In this document: piece by piece, positions 22,990 to 35,100 of the stretch
Numbering within the stretch: the first letter of the stretch is position 1
How the letters are laid out: every line of letters starts with the position of its first letter
Source: Oryza sativa Japonica Group
Lineage: Eukaryota; Streptophyta; Magnoliopsida; Poales; Poaceae
DNA length: 64,000 bases
Assembly (NCBI RefSeq): GCF_034140825.1
Contig: NC_089035.1
Location: 41,842,001 to 41,906,000, forward strand
Direction of reading: 5' to 3'
Position numbers and translations under genes: made by a program
The notes under the pieces: generated by a model
The model's input: only the letters and a program-made list of their open reading frames with translations
Told to the model about the DNA's origin: nothing
Databases searched by the model: none

Positions 22990-23167
22990 AATGGGCCTTA
23001 CATAGACGGCCCAGCCCATTTCAACAGTAAGATCTCCACCGAGTCAATAAAACGCAGCGCCTCCTCTCCTCTACTCCGCTCCGCCGTCGCTGTTGCTCTC
23101 TGATCCCTAGGGTTTACTTTCCCCTCCTCCTCGAACTCTAGGGTTTTTCCGCTCGCTCTCCGCCACC
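22990..23167 (+). promoter_or_regulatory. Promoter and leader of NAC-alpha with site II and telo-box motifs
   Basis: Site II-type motifs (TGGGCC at 22992, GGCCCA at 23008, AGCCCA at 23013) lie just upstream. CCTAGGGTTTA and CTCTAGGGTTTTT, which are telo-box-like on the reverse strand, lie at about 23105-23148. In plants this pair is typical of genes for the translation apparatus and is bound by TCP-type factors. The start codon context CCACCATGACG is strong. Confidence 0.65.
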
Positions 23168-25533
23168 ATGACGGCCGCCGAGACGCAGGAGGAGCTGCTC
23201 CGCAAGCACCTCGAGGAGCAAAAGATCGAGGTGATCCGTCCACTCCCAGCTTCCCTCCCCCCGCCGCTGTTGCCCTCTTCTTGTGTGATAGAAGTCTGTT
23301 CAAGAAGGATACGATCTTTTAGGATTTGTGCGACTTTAGATCGGTGGGTTTGGTTAGATCGTAGTGGTAAACTGCCGGATCTCGTTTGCTGCTGAGGTTG
23401 CGCGGCTTTTAGGTGCGAGATTTGGGTGGCGAACTGAGTGGTTGTTGGAGTGTGGATTTCTGGGGATCCTATTGTCCTCTGCGATCAGGAGTTCTTTTTT
23501 TACTTTATGGGGATTCTCGTTGATGAACTCTGTTGACCTCTGCAATCAGGAGTTATTTTCCTTTCTTGGAATTCTCGTTGCTGTAAGTCTATAGGCCTCT
23601 TGCGTGCTAGTAGTAGTTATGTGCTCCATGTTGTTTGGCGATTCACCTATGAAGAGAGATCGGTACTTCTGCTTTCATGGTACTCCTGTATTAAGGATTA
23701 CAAGTTCTAAATTGATTATGAACATGCTGAAGCTAGATTAAAAGCGTTATAATTGTTTAGCACCCTGAAGCTAGATTACTGCTGTTTAACTATAGTGATT
23801 GTTACATTAGTAACTTGGGCTCATTTGTTAATTAGATTGTTACTCTAGGATTCTTTGTTTTCCTACTGCACAAAGGTACAAGCCCTTCTCTTTTACTCTT
23901 GAGAAAAGTCCTTCCTTTTATGCATAGCATGCTTATTTTCAATTTGGAAATAGCATACACTGGCGTGAATACTCACTATTTTATTCTGCATGTGGCTTGG
24001 TCTGTTGTGGGTTATGGCCCTGCTTTGCAGGGCATGTTTGTTACTTGACAGTCAGTTAAAGAAAATGTCATTTTGCATGCTTTCAGGGAGATGAGCCTAT
24101 CCTTGAGGATGACGATGATGACGAGGATGATGATGATGACGAGGATGACAAAGATGATGATGTAGAAGGTGTGTTGGAATCCATTTTAGTTATTGTAATA
24201 TAAAGGATAGATATATCAGGTGGCTGCCCATTCTCTGGTTGTCGCATGAAACATCTCTCTATTTCTTTAATCTATAATTCATTTATTGAAGCGATGGATA
24301 TTTATGGAGCGCAAAATAGTTTTTTTTGTAGTTAACTGATTTGCTACCTTCAGTTCCATTTTGCAAATATTCTATTCTTTCCATACTAGAACTATGACTT
24401 TTGTTGTTTTAATTCTTCTTTTGTCATGTTATGTTCTTGTTCTTTTAAACTTATTCATGCTTCCCTGAATTGTCAGTGTGAGCCATCTGCATTAAAAATT
24501 TATTCACATGCTATACTGTGATAGCACCGTTAGGTCTTGTTTTGATACATAAGAATTTCAATTACCATGGCCATCTCCCACTTTCCAAACAGGGCCTTAT
24601 TGGTACAGGATGAATGCTTGAACAGATCTTGGTTAAGAATATACTGATAATCTTGGTGGAGCTTGCTAGATGTATTGTATATAATATCATAAGTGATACC
24701 ATATTTGTTTCACTAGGAGTTTAGTATTTGTGCCTTTGATGTCAGGCCAATCTAAGAGGATATATAGTTCACAGTTCAAATTTACAATTATAAATCCCCA
24801 ACCAAGAACTGTTATCATTAGAACCCAATTTCTGTTTCACGGTTACTCGAAAACAGTCAAAGGCTTCAGAAAAACTATACTTCTATGTGGTATTGTAGAC
24901 TTACTGTCCAGTGTTTGCTACTTACTGTCCAGTGTTTGCTAAATGCTGATGGCTTTCCTTTATGCTTTGCAGGAGCAGGAGGTGATGCTAGTGGAAGGTC
25001 TAAGCAGAGTAGGAGCGAGAAAAAGAGCAGGAAAGCCATGCAGAAACTTGGCATGAAGACCATCACTGGTGTGAGCCGTGTCACTATCAAAAAGAGCAAG
25101 AACGTGAGCTGCTTAATCACTGTTATGCCATTGTTTCTTGTAGGCTCACAGAATTGTTATATACCATTGCATTTTGCTTAACTTTTCCCTGCACTACCAG
25201 ATTCTGTTCGTCATCTCTAAACCAGATGTCTTCAAGAGCCCAAACTCAGACACCTACGTCATCTTCGGTGAGGCGAAGATCGAGGATCTGAGCTCGCAGC
25301 TGCAGACTCAAGCTGCAGAGCAGTTCAAGGCACCTGACCTGAGTAACGTCATCTCAAAGGCCGAGCCTTCTGCAGCAGCTCAGGATGACGAGGAGGTCGA
25401 TGAGTCTGGCGTCGAGCCGAAGGACATTGAACTGGTGATGACACAGGCCACCGTGTCGAGATCGAGGGCGGTGAAGGCGCTGAAGGCTGCTAACGGTGAC
25501 ATTGTCACTGCCATCATGGAGCTGACGAACTAG
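23168..25533 (+). CDS. NACA: Nascent polypeptide-associated complex subunit alpha
   Basis: Four exons (23168-23230, 24087-24168, 24973-25103, 25201-25533) join in frame into 202 residues. The protein is the alpha half of NAC, which with BTF3/NAC-beta sits at the ribosome exit tunnel and shields new chains from mistargeting. Features: a Glu-rich N-terminus, then an acidic Asp/Glu block (about residues 26-48). The NAC domain runs from about 75 to 140 ([18 protein letters not shown], then [12 protein letters not shown] and [12 protein letters not shown]). The C-terminal UBA domain is about 160-202 ([18 protein letters not shown], ending IMELTN). Length and order match plant NACA-like proteins, which are usually about 200 residues. 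The upstream promoter motifs fit a translation gene. Intron 3 contains a small tandem duplication just before its acceptor (24902-24942). Confidence 0.96.
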
Positions 25534-25975
25534 TGGAATCACGAAACGTTGTGGTGGGGATGGAACTTGTGGGTTAAATTTTAATGTTGAGGGCGCATTG
25601 ATAGGATGAACCCTCCTCCTTGGTTATGCTATCTTGAGAGCGGTAGGTAGTGTTACGAAACTTCAAGGCCTATATCATCCTTTGATAAGATCGACTGTTT
25701 GCTATTTAATATGCCTTTTTCATTCACTGGTCTCGCTACACATGCCTGCATGCTCCATGGCTTCTATTATCGAAAAACTGTTGAATGTGAATGAGTATGT
25801 TTTTTTGCATCCAAGAGTGTTGTGGGACTGACATTTGGCTTAATTCTGTGCAACACTTGTGATCTGCCCACTCGCGCGTCGTAGAATTTTGTAACAGCTC
25901 AAATTAGGTATATGTACTACTATGTAAAAAAAAAAACTAATCCTAACTACATATGTGTACATGCTAGCATAGCAT
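25534..25975. other. 3' UTR and flank of NAC-alpha
   Basis: Gene-like 3' end rich in T, then an intergenic A-run at 25927-25937. No further gene is seen. Confidence 0.5.
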
Positions 25976-25977
25976 GT

Positions 25978-26345
25978 GCTCAGGTAAATAGCTATTTGAT
26001 TTTTTTATAGGAAGTTCAAGCATTTGTTCAAGTAAATAGCTATTTGATTTTTTTATAGGAAGTTCAAGCATTTGTTCAAGTAAATAGCTATTTGATTTTT
26101 TATAAGGAGAGGTTTCACGGATGTGTTCAAGTAAAAATAGTTAGAATTGGATTGGACTATTTATGGAGAGGTTTCACGCATGTGTTCAACTAAAAATAAA
26201 TAGTTAGAATTGGATTGGATTATTAATGAGACGGTGAGATTTCAAGTGGTAAAAATAATTAGAATTGGATTGGATTATTTATGAGACAGCGAGGTTTCAA
26301 GTGTGTGTTAAGGTAAATAGTTGGAATTGAATTTTTTATGAGGGA
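25978..26345. repeat. Degenerate tandem array of about 55-65-bp units
   Basis: TAAATAGCTATTTGATTTTT followed by ATAGGAAGTTCAAGCATTTG is repeated almost exactly at the left. To the right the units drift to AATAGTTAGAATTGGATTGG plus GAGAGGTTTCACGCATGTG and then to GAGACAGCGAGGTTTCAAG. About six units are visible, most alike on the left. Confidence 0.85.
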
Positions 26346-27749
26346 GAGGTTAGGGCTGTAGCGATATGAAGAAACCATCAGTACTGCACAGAGAACTCAA
26401 TTCGCAGCAAGTCATCGAACTCACAAACGGGCCGTCCCGTCCTGTATCTTCCTTCATCTTCTTGCCATAGTTGGGCACTTGGGCTGGTGCGCCGCCTAGG
26501 CACCGGCGGCGGAGGCGGCGGCGCGCCACACGCGATAAGACCGAGGCAAGGCGGCGGCGTGCCGGTGCACCGCGCGCGCACCACACGCGACAAGCTCGCA
26601 AGGCGGGGAGAACGCCACAACGATTGCACGCGCCGCCCAACAGTTTGACGGATACCAGGTAGGCGCGTATGGCCGCCCGCCGGCCGCTCGATCTCTTATC
26701 TTCTTTCTCTCCCTCCCCTTGTCGAGGTTTTCTCCGCGGAATTAGGCTCTTCTCTCTCGTTCCCGGTTGGGCGACGACGCGTGATGGGCGTGACTGAGTT
26801 GCTGCTTGTTGCTCCAACCTTACGAGCGCAAAGTGTTCGACGCAATGCCTCAGAGAAGTAGCCGCGGCCTGCACTTCTGCAGTCTTGCCTCTGTTGAACA
26901 TCTGGCACATTTGTGCTGCTCTGAACTGAAAAGATTATGCTCTGATCTGAAAAGGCAATGCTGAAACTGATCGTGCAAAATCCACAACATTTAATTTTAC
27001 TCTTCTTTTTTTTCTTCTAAAACTCTTAGTAACATTTTGCAGTTCCTAACTGAAGCTGATGCTGAAACTGATCATGTAAACTTCTCACATTTTTCTCCTG
27101 CACGTCCCCACTGCATATTTTTTTTGAGCTCAATAGATTAACCGATGGTGAATATAAGAAGTCCACCGGAACTGGGTGGGCATGAAGCTTGTGTTCAAAA
27201 CGGCCAATTTTGTGCCTTCCATATTTGACCAACAGATTGCAGATATGCCAACTATCACTGGTTTACTACGATTAATACATGTTCAAGCAAGATGAACAGC
27301 TTACATATGTTCCTAGTAAACTTTGCCAAGGGGACATGAGTAGTGCTACACCACAACAATGGCATTTATCCACTTTCCAGCCTGTTCTGACCAAATTATC
27401 TTCAGGTAGAATTTGAGTGTCACCTAGAGAAATATTTTTATCATCAGAGGTTATGTAATTTTCCGTAGGAAGTCAAAACAGTCCTTATGGTGGCACTTGG
27501 ATCTCCTGTATAAGAACTGTAAAAAATTGATATTGCGGTGATTCATTCAGTGAGTAAACATTTTAGACACCCAGTGAAATTCAACACACTTCATTAAAGC
27601 ACCTTCCTTTTCTTTTACACTATGGTCATGTTCTTTCTTTTTTGGCTATCGGCATACTTGTAAATCCTGCTTACGATTCCTCAAACTTCATTTAGTACCT
27701 GACTTGATATTTTTAGTTTCTTGATTCACCATTGCCTGCATCTATTTAG
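26346..27749. other. GC-rich island and probable leader region of the PIG-Y-like gene
   Basis: 26460-26700 is GC-rich and open in several frames without recognisable domains. It includes a possible splice donor (CCAG then GTAGGC near 26660) and could be the promoter and first leader exon of the next gene. From 26900 on, the DNA is AT-rich and intron-like up to the acceptor TTTAG at 27745-27749. Confidence 0.4.
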
Positions 27750-27793
27750 GAGCGGGAGATTGCACACCAAAGGTCAAACAGGTTGATCTAAAG

Positions 27794-28161
27794 ATGCATA
27801 GGGACCAGCTGATTGGGTCGGCATTCATCGCATTTGGCATCATATTATTTGTGGGTTTCTTCTATGCTGCGGTTTTGACCAAGATGCTTCCACCATATGA
27901 AAACCGGTTTCTGTCAGCAATCCAAAACGATAGGTAAGTAAAAACAAGGACAGAACAGATGTTCAGCATCATTCACTGTTTTCATAGATATGTTCTTTTA
28001 CTGCATAGGGCATTGATGTACGGTTGCACCGGAATCACCTAAATTAGTTTTCTGCTTATATTTACAGGTATTACTGCCTGCTCATACCGTTGACACTCCC
28101 AGTGATAATCGTGGCTGTCTATTTGCATTGGCTAAGCATGAAGATGTTCAAGCATGCATGA
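27794..28161 (+). CDS. PIGY: PIG-Y-like subunit of GPI-N-acetylglucosaminyltransferase
   Basis: Two exons (27794-27933, 28068-28161) give 77 residues. A non-coding leader exon probably starts at 27750. Residues about 5-30 form one membrane helix (IGSAFIAFGIILFVGFFYAA) and 48-70 a second (YYCLLIPLTLPVIIVAVYLH). The C-terminus is MKMFKHA. As I recall human PIG-Y (71 residues), it has the same plan: FYSA after helix 1, a YSLLLPITIPV helix and a GIKLFRHN end. PIG-Y belongs to the ER complex (PIG-A/C/H/P/Q/Y, DPM2) that transfers GlcNAc to phosphatidylinositol, the first step of GPI-anchor synthesis. The match is by motif and topology; other tiny two-helix ER subunits are possible. In vertebrates PIGY shares a transcript with PREY. 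I see no PREY-like frame here. Confidence 0.78.
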
Positions 28162-28230
28162 AGCCTCATTCTAAAAGTCTGAAGTTCTTTCTCAAATGAC
28201 AACCTCATTATCATGGTGACCAAAAACATA

Positions 28231-28299
28231 CTCCCTCCGTCCCAAAAAAAACTCAACCTGGACAAAGGGGATTCATGAGGTTTTTTGGGACGGAGGGAG
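28231..28299. mobile_element. Minimal Stowaway MITE (69 bp)
   Basis: Nearly perfect ends: CTCCCTCCGTCCCAAAAAAA and inverted CTCCCTCCGTCCCAAAAAAC. TA flanks both sides (28229-28230 and 28300-28301). It lies in the 3' UTR region just after the PIG-Y-like stop. Confidence 0.93.
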
Positions 28300-28301
28300 T
28301 A

Positions 28302-29113
28302 TATTACTAGTATCGTTCTCAAAGTCAGCGTTAGACTTTTACAACCATTAATATATATATATTTTTCTGCCAGGAATTCAAACTATACATAATTGTACTA
28401 TCGTAGAACTATTTGTCCCCAGCTCCGTCTGTTGCACTAGAAAAAAAACAGACTAATTTAGGATCAAGGCACAAACAAGTGTCAAATTTTTTTTGTCTAT
28501 CAAATTTTGCCACCAGAGTATAATTATTGTTTATAGTACAAAGACTTCAAATCTTGTGCACTGCCTTTTATGTCAATTTTTTACCATGGGTCTTGCATTG
28601 AATTTTTCTTTTTTTTCAAAAAAAACATATTGTTGTGCTAAAAAAAAAGAGAAAAGAAACAAAAGCAATCTAAATTTGGTAGCGCGTTGGCTTTGCTATG
28701 TTTACCCGGGATATGTTTGGGCCGTAGAGATTGTCACGGATCGGGCTATAGAGAGCAGCAGTAATTTTGAGTTAACAAAGCAAGTTTAGAGTTTTGATCC
28801 TGTCCAACTAATCGCCGGGTTAATCGGGTCTACACGCGTGACATGCGCCGCAACGAGATTACCAAAAACCAAAACAAGCAAAGGGCGGGCGGTTCATTCA
28901 TTCACAGAAGAAGAGGGCCATCACTAGGAAAAAATCATCATGGTCGTCATGGAGGGGAGAGACAGTATAGCCTAATCTAATCCCAGATTGCTAGTGATTA
29001 GCACGTAGATACATAGAAGCGATCGATCGAGGACACATCGAGAAAAAGGTAAAAGGGAGATCAATTAATCGAAGAAGAGAGTTTTTGAAATATCGATCGA
29101 TCTAGCTATCATC
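28302..29113. other. Intergenic region and leader of the Ca2+-ATPase gene
   Basis: No gene is supported. AT-rich spacer to about 28840. The Ca2+-ATPase leader, with ATCGATCGATCTAGC just before the ATG, occupies the end. Confidence 0.5.
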
Positions 29114-32100
29114 ATGTCGTTCATCCGGAAGAAGTCGATGGAGTTCTTGAAGAGCTTCGAGGTGCCGGCGAAGAACCCGTCGGAGGAGGCGCAGCGCCGG
29201 TGGCGGGATGCCGTCGGCACGCTCGTCAAGAACCGCCGCCGCCGCTTCCGGATGGTACCCGACCTCGACAAGCGCTCGCAGGCCGAGACCCAGCGCCGCA
29301 AGATCCAGGTACGTACCTGCTCTCTTCAATTCCATCGGCGTCGCCGGCGATCGCCTATCTCCCTCTCCATCTTACCTTCTACTATCCCTTTTCATATTAA
29401 AGTAATTCTGAATTTTCTTTGAAATCAAACTACTTTAGCTTTAACTAAATTTACAAAATATATTTTTTTATTTTATTAGCTTTAATAAAACTAATTTAGT
29501 ACTAAATATTGTTGCTATATTTTTTTCATAAACTTGATCTAACTTTAAAATAAATAACTTGAAAAATAAATCAAAACAACTTATATAATATTAAATAAAG
29601 AAAATATTTTTTTGCATCGATCACTGCATGCGTCACTTAATTAGATCTGAATTCTGCAATCTGCAATGCACGATCGAGCATGCACGCGTCATCTGCGTGC
29701 ATGCTCCACACACACGGACACACCTCACACCTCACATCAGGAATTACATGCAACTTTGAAGCATGATAGAGTGGGAATGGCGTGGACCGACATGGCATTG
29801 GTCTATGTAGTTGATCCTACATGTTAGATTTCATAAATGTTATACACCTAGTTAGAGTATAGTTTTATATTTTGTACAACAAAACTAAAATGACTCAAAT
29901 CCAATAAATCCGAGTCTCACTGTTTTGGATCAACTTGGTCAGGTAGGATGTATATAAAACCGTGAGGTATCTCCCATTAGGATAGTGGCGAAAAAAAATG
30001 TTTTGGATCGACTCGGTAAGGTAGGATGTGCATAAAACTCTGAGGTATCTCCCATTAGGATAGTGGCGAAAAAAAATAATTATAGGGCCTCATTGTTTGG
30101 CATATTCATATGCTTATCAACAAAAATTTGAATTTTCAACGTTAAATTTGGAGCTGATTTTGGGTTTTTTTCATCGAAGTTTATTTTTCAGCTTTTGCTT
30201 TTAGATCGCTAAGAACACATATATAAAAGTTTTATTCACAAATTGATTTTCATTTGCAAATATGAGAAAATATGCCTAATGATGAGGCTGCTAGAGCCTT
30301 GGCACACGTGTGCGAATAAATATATTATAGACACCTTTAAACACTAGAAATACAAGGCATTGTAGTGGTGTGATACGCCGGTGAGCCCAGGCCTTGATCC
30401 ACCCCCTGCATCAGGAAAGAAATATGTGTTCCATTACAATCTGATCCACAAATTAAAATGGATGTGTACAAAATTAAGTTTATGGCTGACATTATACAAT
30501 ATTAATTTGGCCGTCTTTCTTTTCTTTGGCAGTTAACGTACATGACAGAATTAAGCTACATTAAAAGTCAGGTTTCCATGTTTTGAATACTTATTAATTG
30601 TATTAAAATTTTCCATTGAAAAGTTTACAATGTCTCCTACTTCTGGACCTTGGACCTTGGAGTATTTGTCATTGATGTCTTACCGACATCTGGACCTTGG
30701 ACCCACATGTCATTCAAAGAGGGAATGCCACGTGATGATTTGGGCAAACTTTTAGTGGCACAAAAGGAATTCACCCACCAATATAGCATTAATTGTTCTA
30801 GTATATATAGTGTCGAAGCCTTTGCTCTTGCTATTTATTCCTCATAAAATAAATTTATATAGTCTTTGAGAGATAACAAAAAAATTTTAGTCCTAGTTGC
30901 CAGAGTTACCAAGAGATAACAAATTTTGCACTGAAAAATATGGTACCAAATTTTGGCTAGGCTGTAGATTATTCTCGAACTGACGCTGATTTTGAATTCT
31001 ATGCGATATTTTTGGCGCCTTTGTTACTCGACAAAATTTTTTCATGGTTATATGAAGACTAGGTAAAAAAAACTAGTTTGCCTAGAACTACTCTTAAAAA
31101 TCAAAATTAAAATTCGCCCCCAAAAGGAGAGGGAAACTTAGAAGGTATTGTCATGAAGAAAATATTCTTTCCATTCTACTAGTCTGAATGTAGGATCTTA
31201 ATTGGCATTATAGCATATGACTGAATAAAAAAAACTGACGTATGTATGCATTGGTTACAAAACAGGAGCTCTGAATTTAAAATAATTAATATGAACGTTA
31301 CATCCTTGGCATAAGAAAAAACTCGTCCATTCGCATTAACAAAGAACATAGTACCACATGGTTTTAATTAGCATCTCCCTCTGGAAATAAGTTCATTAAC
31401 TTGATGGTACACCCTGTGATTCTGCCTGTTCAACCCAACACAACTCTACTCCTTCTGAAACACAGTCAAATTAACTTCGAAAACCTGAAACAATCTATGT
31501 TAATTTGCTATACTGATCTTCCCCTTTGATATATTCCACAGGAGAAGCTTCGTGTTGCACTCTTCGTTCAGAAAGCTGCACTTCAGTTCATCGATGGTAC
31601 GTACAGATAACCGTCCTCAAAAAAACAAAACAAAAAAAAAAAACGTTTGCTTTCAATTTTGCTCGAAATTTATCACTCCGATTTGATTTTGTAACAATGG
31701 CGATGCTCCGATCCTCCTCAGCCGTCCGCAAGACGGAGCACCCGTTGCCGGAGCTCGCCCGGCAATGCGGCTTCTCCGTCAGCGCCGAGGAGCTCGCCTC
31801 CATCGTGCGCGGCCACGACACCAAGAGCCTGAGATTCCACAATGGCGTCGACGGCATCGCCCGGAAGGTGGCCGTGTCCCTCGCCGACGGCGTCAAGTCC
31901 GACGACGCCGGCCTCCGCGCCGAGGTCTACGGCGCCAACCAGTACACGGAGAAGCCGCCAAGAACGTTCTGGATGTTTCTGTGGGACGCCAGCCAGGACA
32001 TGACGCTGTTGCTGCTCGCCTTCTGCGCCGCCGTCTCCGTCGCCATCGGCCTTGCCACCGAGGGGTGGCCGAGCGGCATGTACGACGGCGTCGGCATCAT

Positions 32101-35100
32101 GCTCACCATCCTCCTCGTCGTCATGATCACCGCGGCGAGCGACTACAAGCAGTCGCTGCAGTTCAGGGACCTGGACAAGGAGAAGAAGAAGATCGACGTG
32201 CAGGTCACCCGCGACGGCTACCGGCAGAAGGTGTCCATCTACGACATCGTCGTCGGCGACATCGTGCATCTGTCCATCGGCGACCAGGTCCCCGCCGACG
32301 GGTTGTTCATTGATGGATACTCGTTCGTCGTCGACGAGTCGAACCTCTCCGGCGAGAGCGAGCCGGTGCACGTGTCGACGGCGAACCGGTTCTTGCTCGG
32401 AGGGACCAAGGTGCAGGACGGGTCGGCGAGGATGCTGGTGACGGCGGTGGGGATGCGGACGGAGTGGGGGAACCTGATGGAGACGCTGAGCCAGGGCGGC
32501 GAGGACGAGACGCCGCTGCAGGTGAAGCTCAACGGCGTGGCCACCATCATCGGCAAGATCGGGCTGGCGTTCGCGGTGCTCACGTTCACGGTGCTCATGG
32601 CGAGGTTCCTGCTCGGCAAGGCGGGCGCGCCGGGCGGGCTGCTGCGGTGGCGGATGGTGGACGCGCTCGCGGTGCTCAACTTCTTCGCCGTCGCCGTCAC
32701 CATCATCGTCGTGGCCGTGCCGGAGGGGCTCCCGCTCGCCGTCACGCTCAGCCTCGCGTTCGCCATGAAGAAGCTGATGCAGGAGCGCGCGCTCGTGCGC
32801 CACCTCTCAGCGTGCGAGACGATGGGGTCGGCGAGCTGCATCTGCACGGACAAGACCGGCACGCTCACCACCAACCACATGGTCGTCGAGAAGATCTGGG
32901 CGTCCGGCGCCGCGCAGACGATGAGCAACGCCAAGGGATTCGACCAGCTCACCTCGTCGATGTCCGAGACCTTCGCCAAGGTGCTCCTCGAGGGCGTCTT
33001 CCATTGCTCCGGCTCCGAGGTCGTCCGTGGCAAGGACGGCAGGCACACCATCATGGGCACGCCCACCGAGACGGCCATCCTCGAGTTCGGGCTCGCGGTG
33101 GAGAAGCGCGCCAGGATCGAGCACACCGGCGCCGGGAAGCTCAAGGTGGAGCCGTTCAACTCGGTGAAGAAGACGATGGCCGTGGTGATCGCGTCCCCGA
33201 GCGCCGGCGGCCGCCCCCGCGCGTTCCTCAAGGGCGCCTCCGAGGTCGTCCTGAGCCGGTGCAGCCTCGTCCTCGACGGCACCGGGAACGTCGAGAAGCT
33301 CACGGACGCCAAGGCGAAGCGGGTGGCGAGCGCCATCGACGCGTTCGCGTGCGAGGCGCTGCGCACGCTCTGCCTCGCCTACCAGGACGTCGACGGCGGC
33401 GGCGGCGACATCCCCGGCGAAGGGTACACGCTCATCGCCGTGTTCGGCATCAAGGACCCGCTCCGCCCCGGCGTCCGGGAGGCCGTGGCGACGTGCCACG
33501 CCGCCGGCATCAACGTGCGCATGGTCACCGGCGACAACATCAACACAGCGAAGGCGATCGCCAGGGAGTGCGGCATCCTGACCGACGACGGCATCGCCAT
33601 CGAAGGGCCCGAGTTCCGGAACAAGGATCCCGACCAGATGAGAGAGATCATACCCAAAATCCAGGCACGTAGCTGATTCTTGAAATCCGAGAGAGCTCTT
33701 CTCACCTGAAGAATTTTGCAGCACGGAGAGCTGATCTGAATATTGTAGGTGATGGCGAGGTCGCTGCCGTTGGACAAGCACACGCTGGTGACGAACCTGA
33801 GGGGCATGTTCAACGAGGTGGTGGCGGTGACCGGCGACGGCACCAACGACGCGCCGGCGCTGCACGAGGCCGACATCGGCCTCGCCATGGGCATCGCTGG
33901 AACAGAGGTTCGTACTACTTACCTCCGTTTCAGGTTATAAGATGTTTTGACTTTGGTCAAAGTCAAATTGCTTTAAGTTTGACTAAGTTTGTAGAAAAAA
34001 ATATTTTCAATTCAAGACAAATTTATTACAAAAATATATTTAATTATTGATTTAATGAAATTAATTTGGTATTATAAATATTACTATATTTGTCTATAAA
34101 CTTAGTTAAACTTGAATAGTTAAACTTGAAGTAGTTTGATTTTGATCAAAGTCAAAACGTTTTATAACCTGAAACAGAGAGAGTACTACTTACTGCCCTT
34201 TGTTACAAAATTTTAGGTTGGAGTTTGATTGACTTGATGAATGTTTTGGGTTTTTGCTTGTTCATCAGGTTGCCAAGGAGAACGCCGATGTGATCATCAT
34301 GGACGACAACTTCTCGACCATCATCAACGTTGCCAAATGGGGTCGCTCCGTCTACATCAACATCCAGAAGTTCGTCCAGTTCCAGCTCACCGTCAATGTG
34401 GTCGCCCTGATGGTGAACTTCATCTCTGCGTCCTTCACAGGTATTAAGAATTTGAAATTTTTCGTACAAAAAGTTGACAAAATTTCTTCTGGTCATGGTC
34501 AGGTATAAGAATTCTCTGGTTCTTGTTCCGATTTATGATGAATTTGTTGGCGATTCAGGGAGTGCGCCGCTGACGATTGTGCAGCTGCTGTGGGTGAACC
34601 TGATCATGGACACACTGGGGGCGCTGGCGCTGGCGACAGAGCCGCCGAACGACGCGATGATGAAGAGGCCGCCGGTGGGTCGCGGCGACAACTTCATCAC
34701 CAAGGTGATGTGGAGGAACATCGTCGGGCAGAGCATCTACCAGCTGGTCGTGCTCGGCGTCCTCCTCCTCAGAGGGAAGAGCCTCCTCCAGATCAATGGC
34801 CCTCAAGCTGACAGCCTACTCAACACCTTCGTCTTCAACACCTTTGTCTTCTGCCAGGTAACTATACTTACTAATGCAATGAAATGCATATTGTTCAGCT
34901 TAGTTTAATGGGAATGGATTCTCTAATTCCTCGGGGGATGTCCCCTCATATAAATTTTTCAATCAAATTCAATATAAATGGTTGTGAAAAATTCTAAAGA
35001 AAAAAATGGCAATGTAGACTACATGATATCTTTTTTTTTTCGCCGGGATGGCAAAGAATGCCGACCAATGTATATTAAGGAAAAAGGGAAAAACTGTACA

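Noticed and set aside
26350-26910. 186-residue minus-strand frame
   Set aside because: GC-rich, Arg-rich, no recognised features; more likely the promoter or leader zone of the PIG-Y-like gene.
33665-33676. Exon 3 of the Ca2+-ATPase ending ARS at a stop
   Set aside because: The protein would lose the GDGTND hinge and later helices found in the following exons. GC-AG splicing joins them in frame.
31718-33865. Long open frames antisense and out of frame to the Ca2+-ATPase (up to 402 residues)
   Set aside because: They are His/Arg/Ala-rich shadows of a GC-rich coding exon. The sense frame carries all P-type ATPase motifs.
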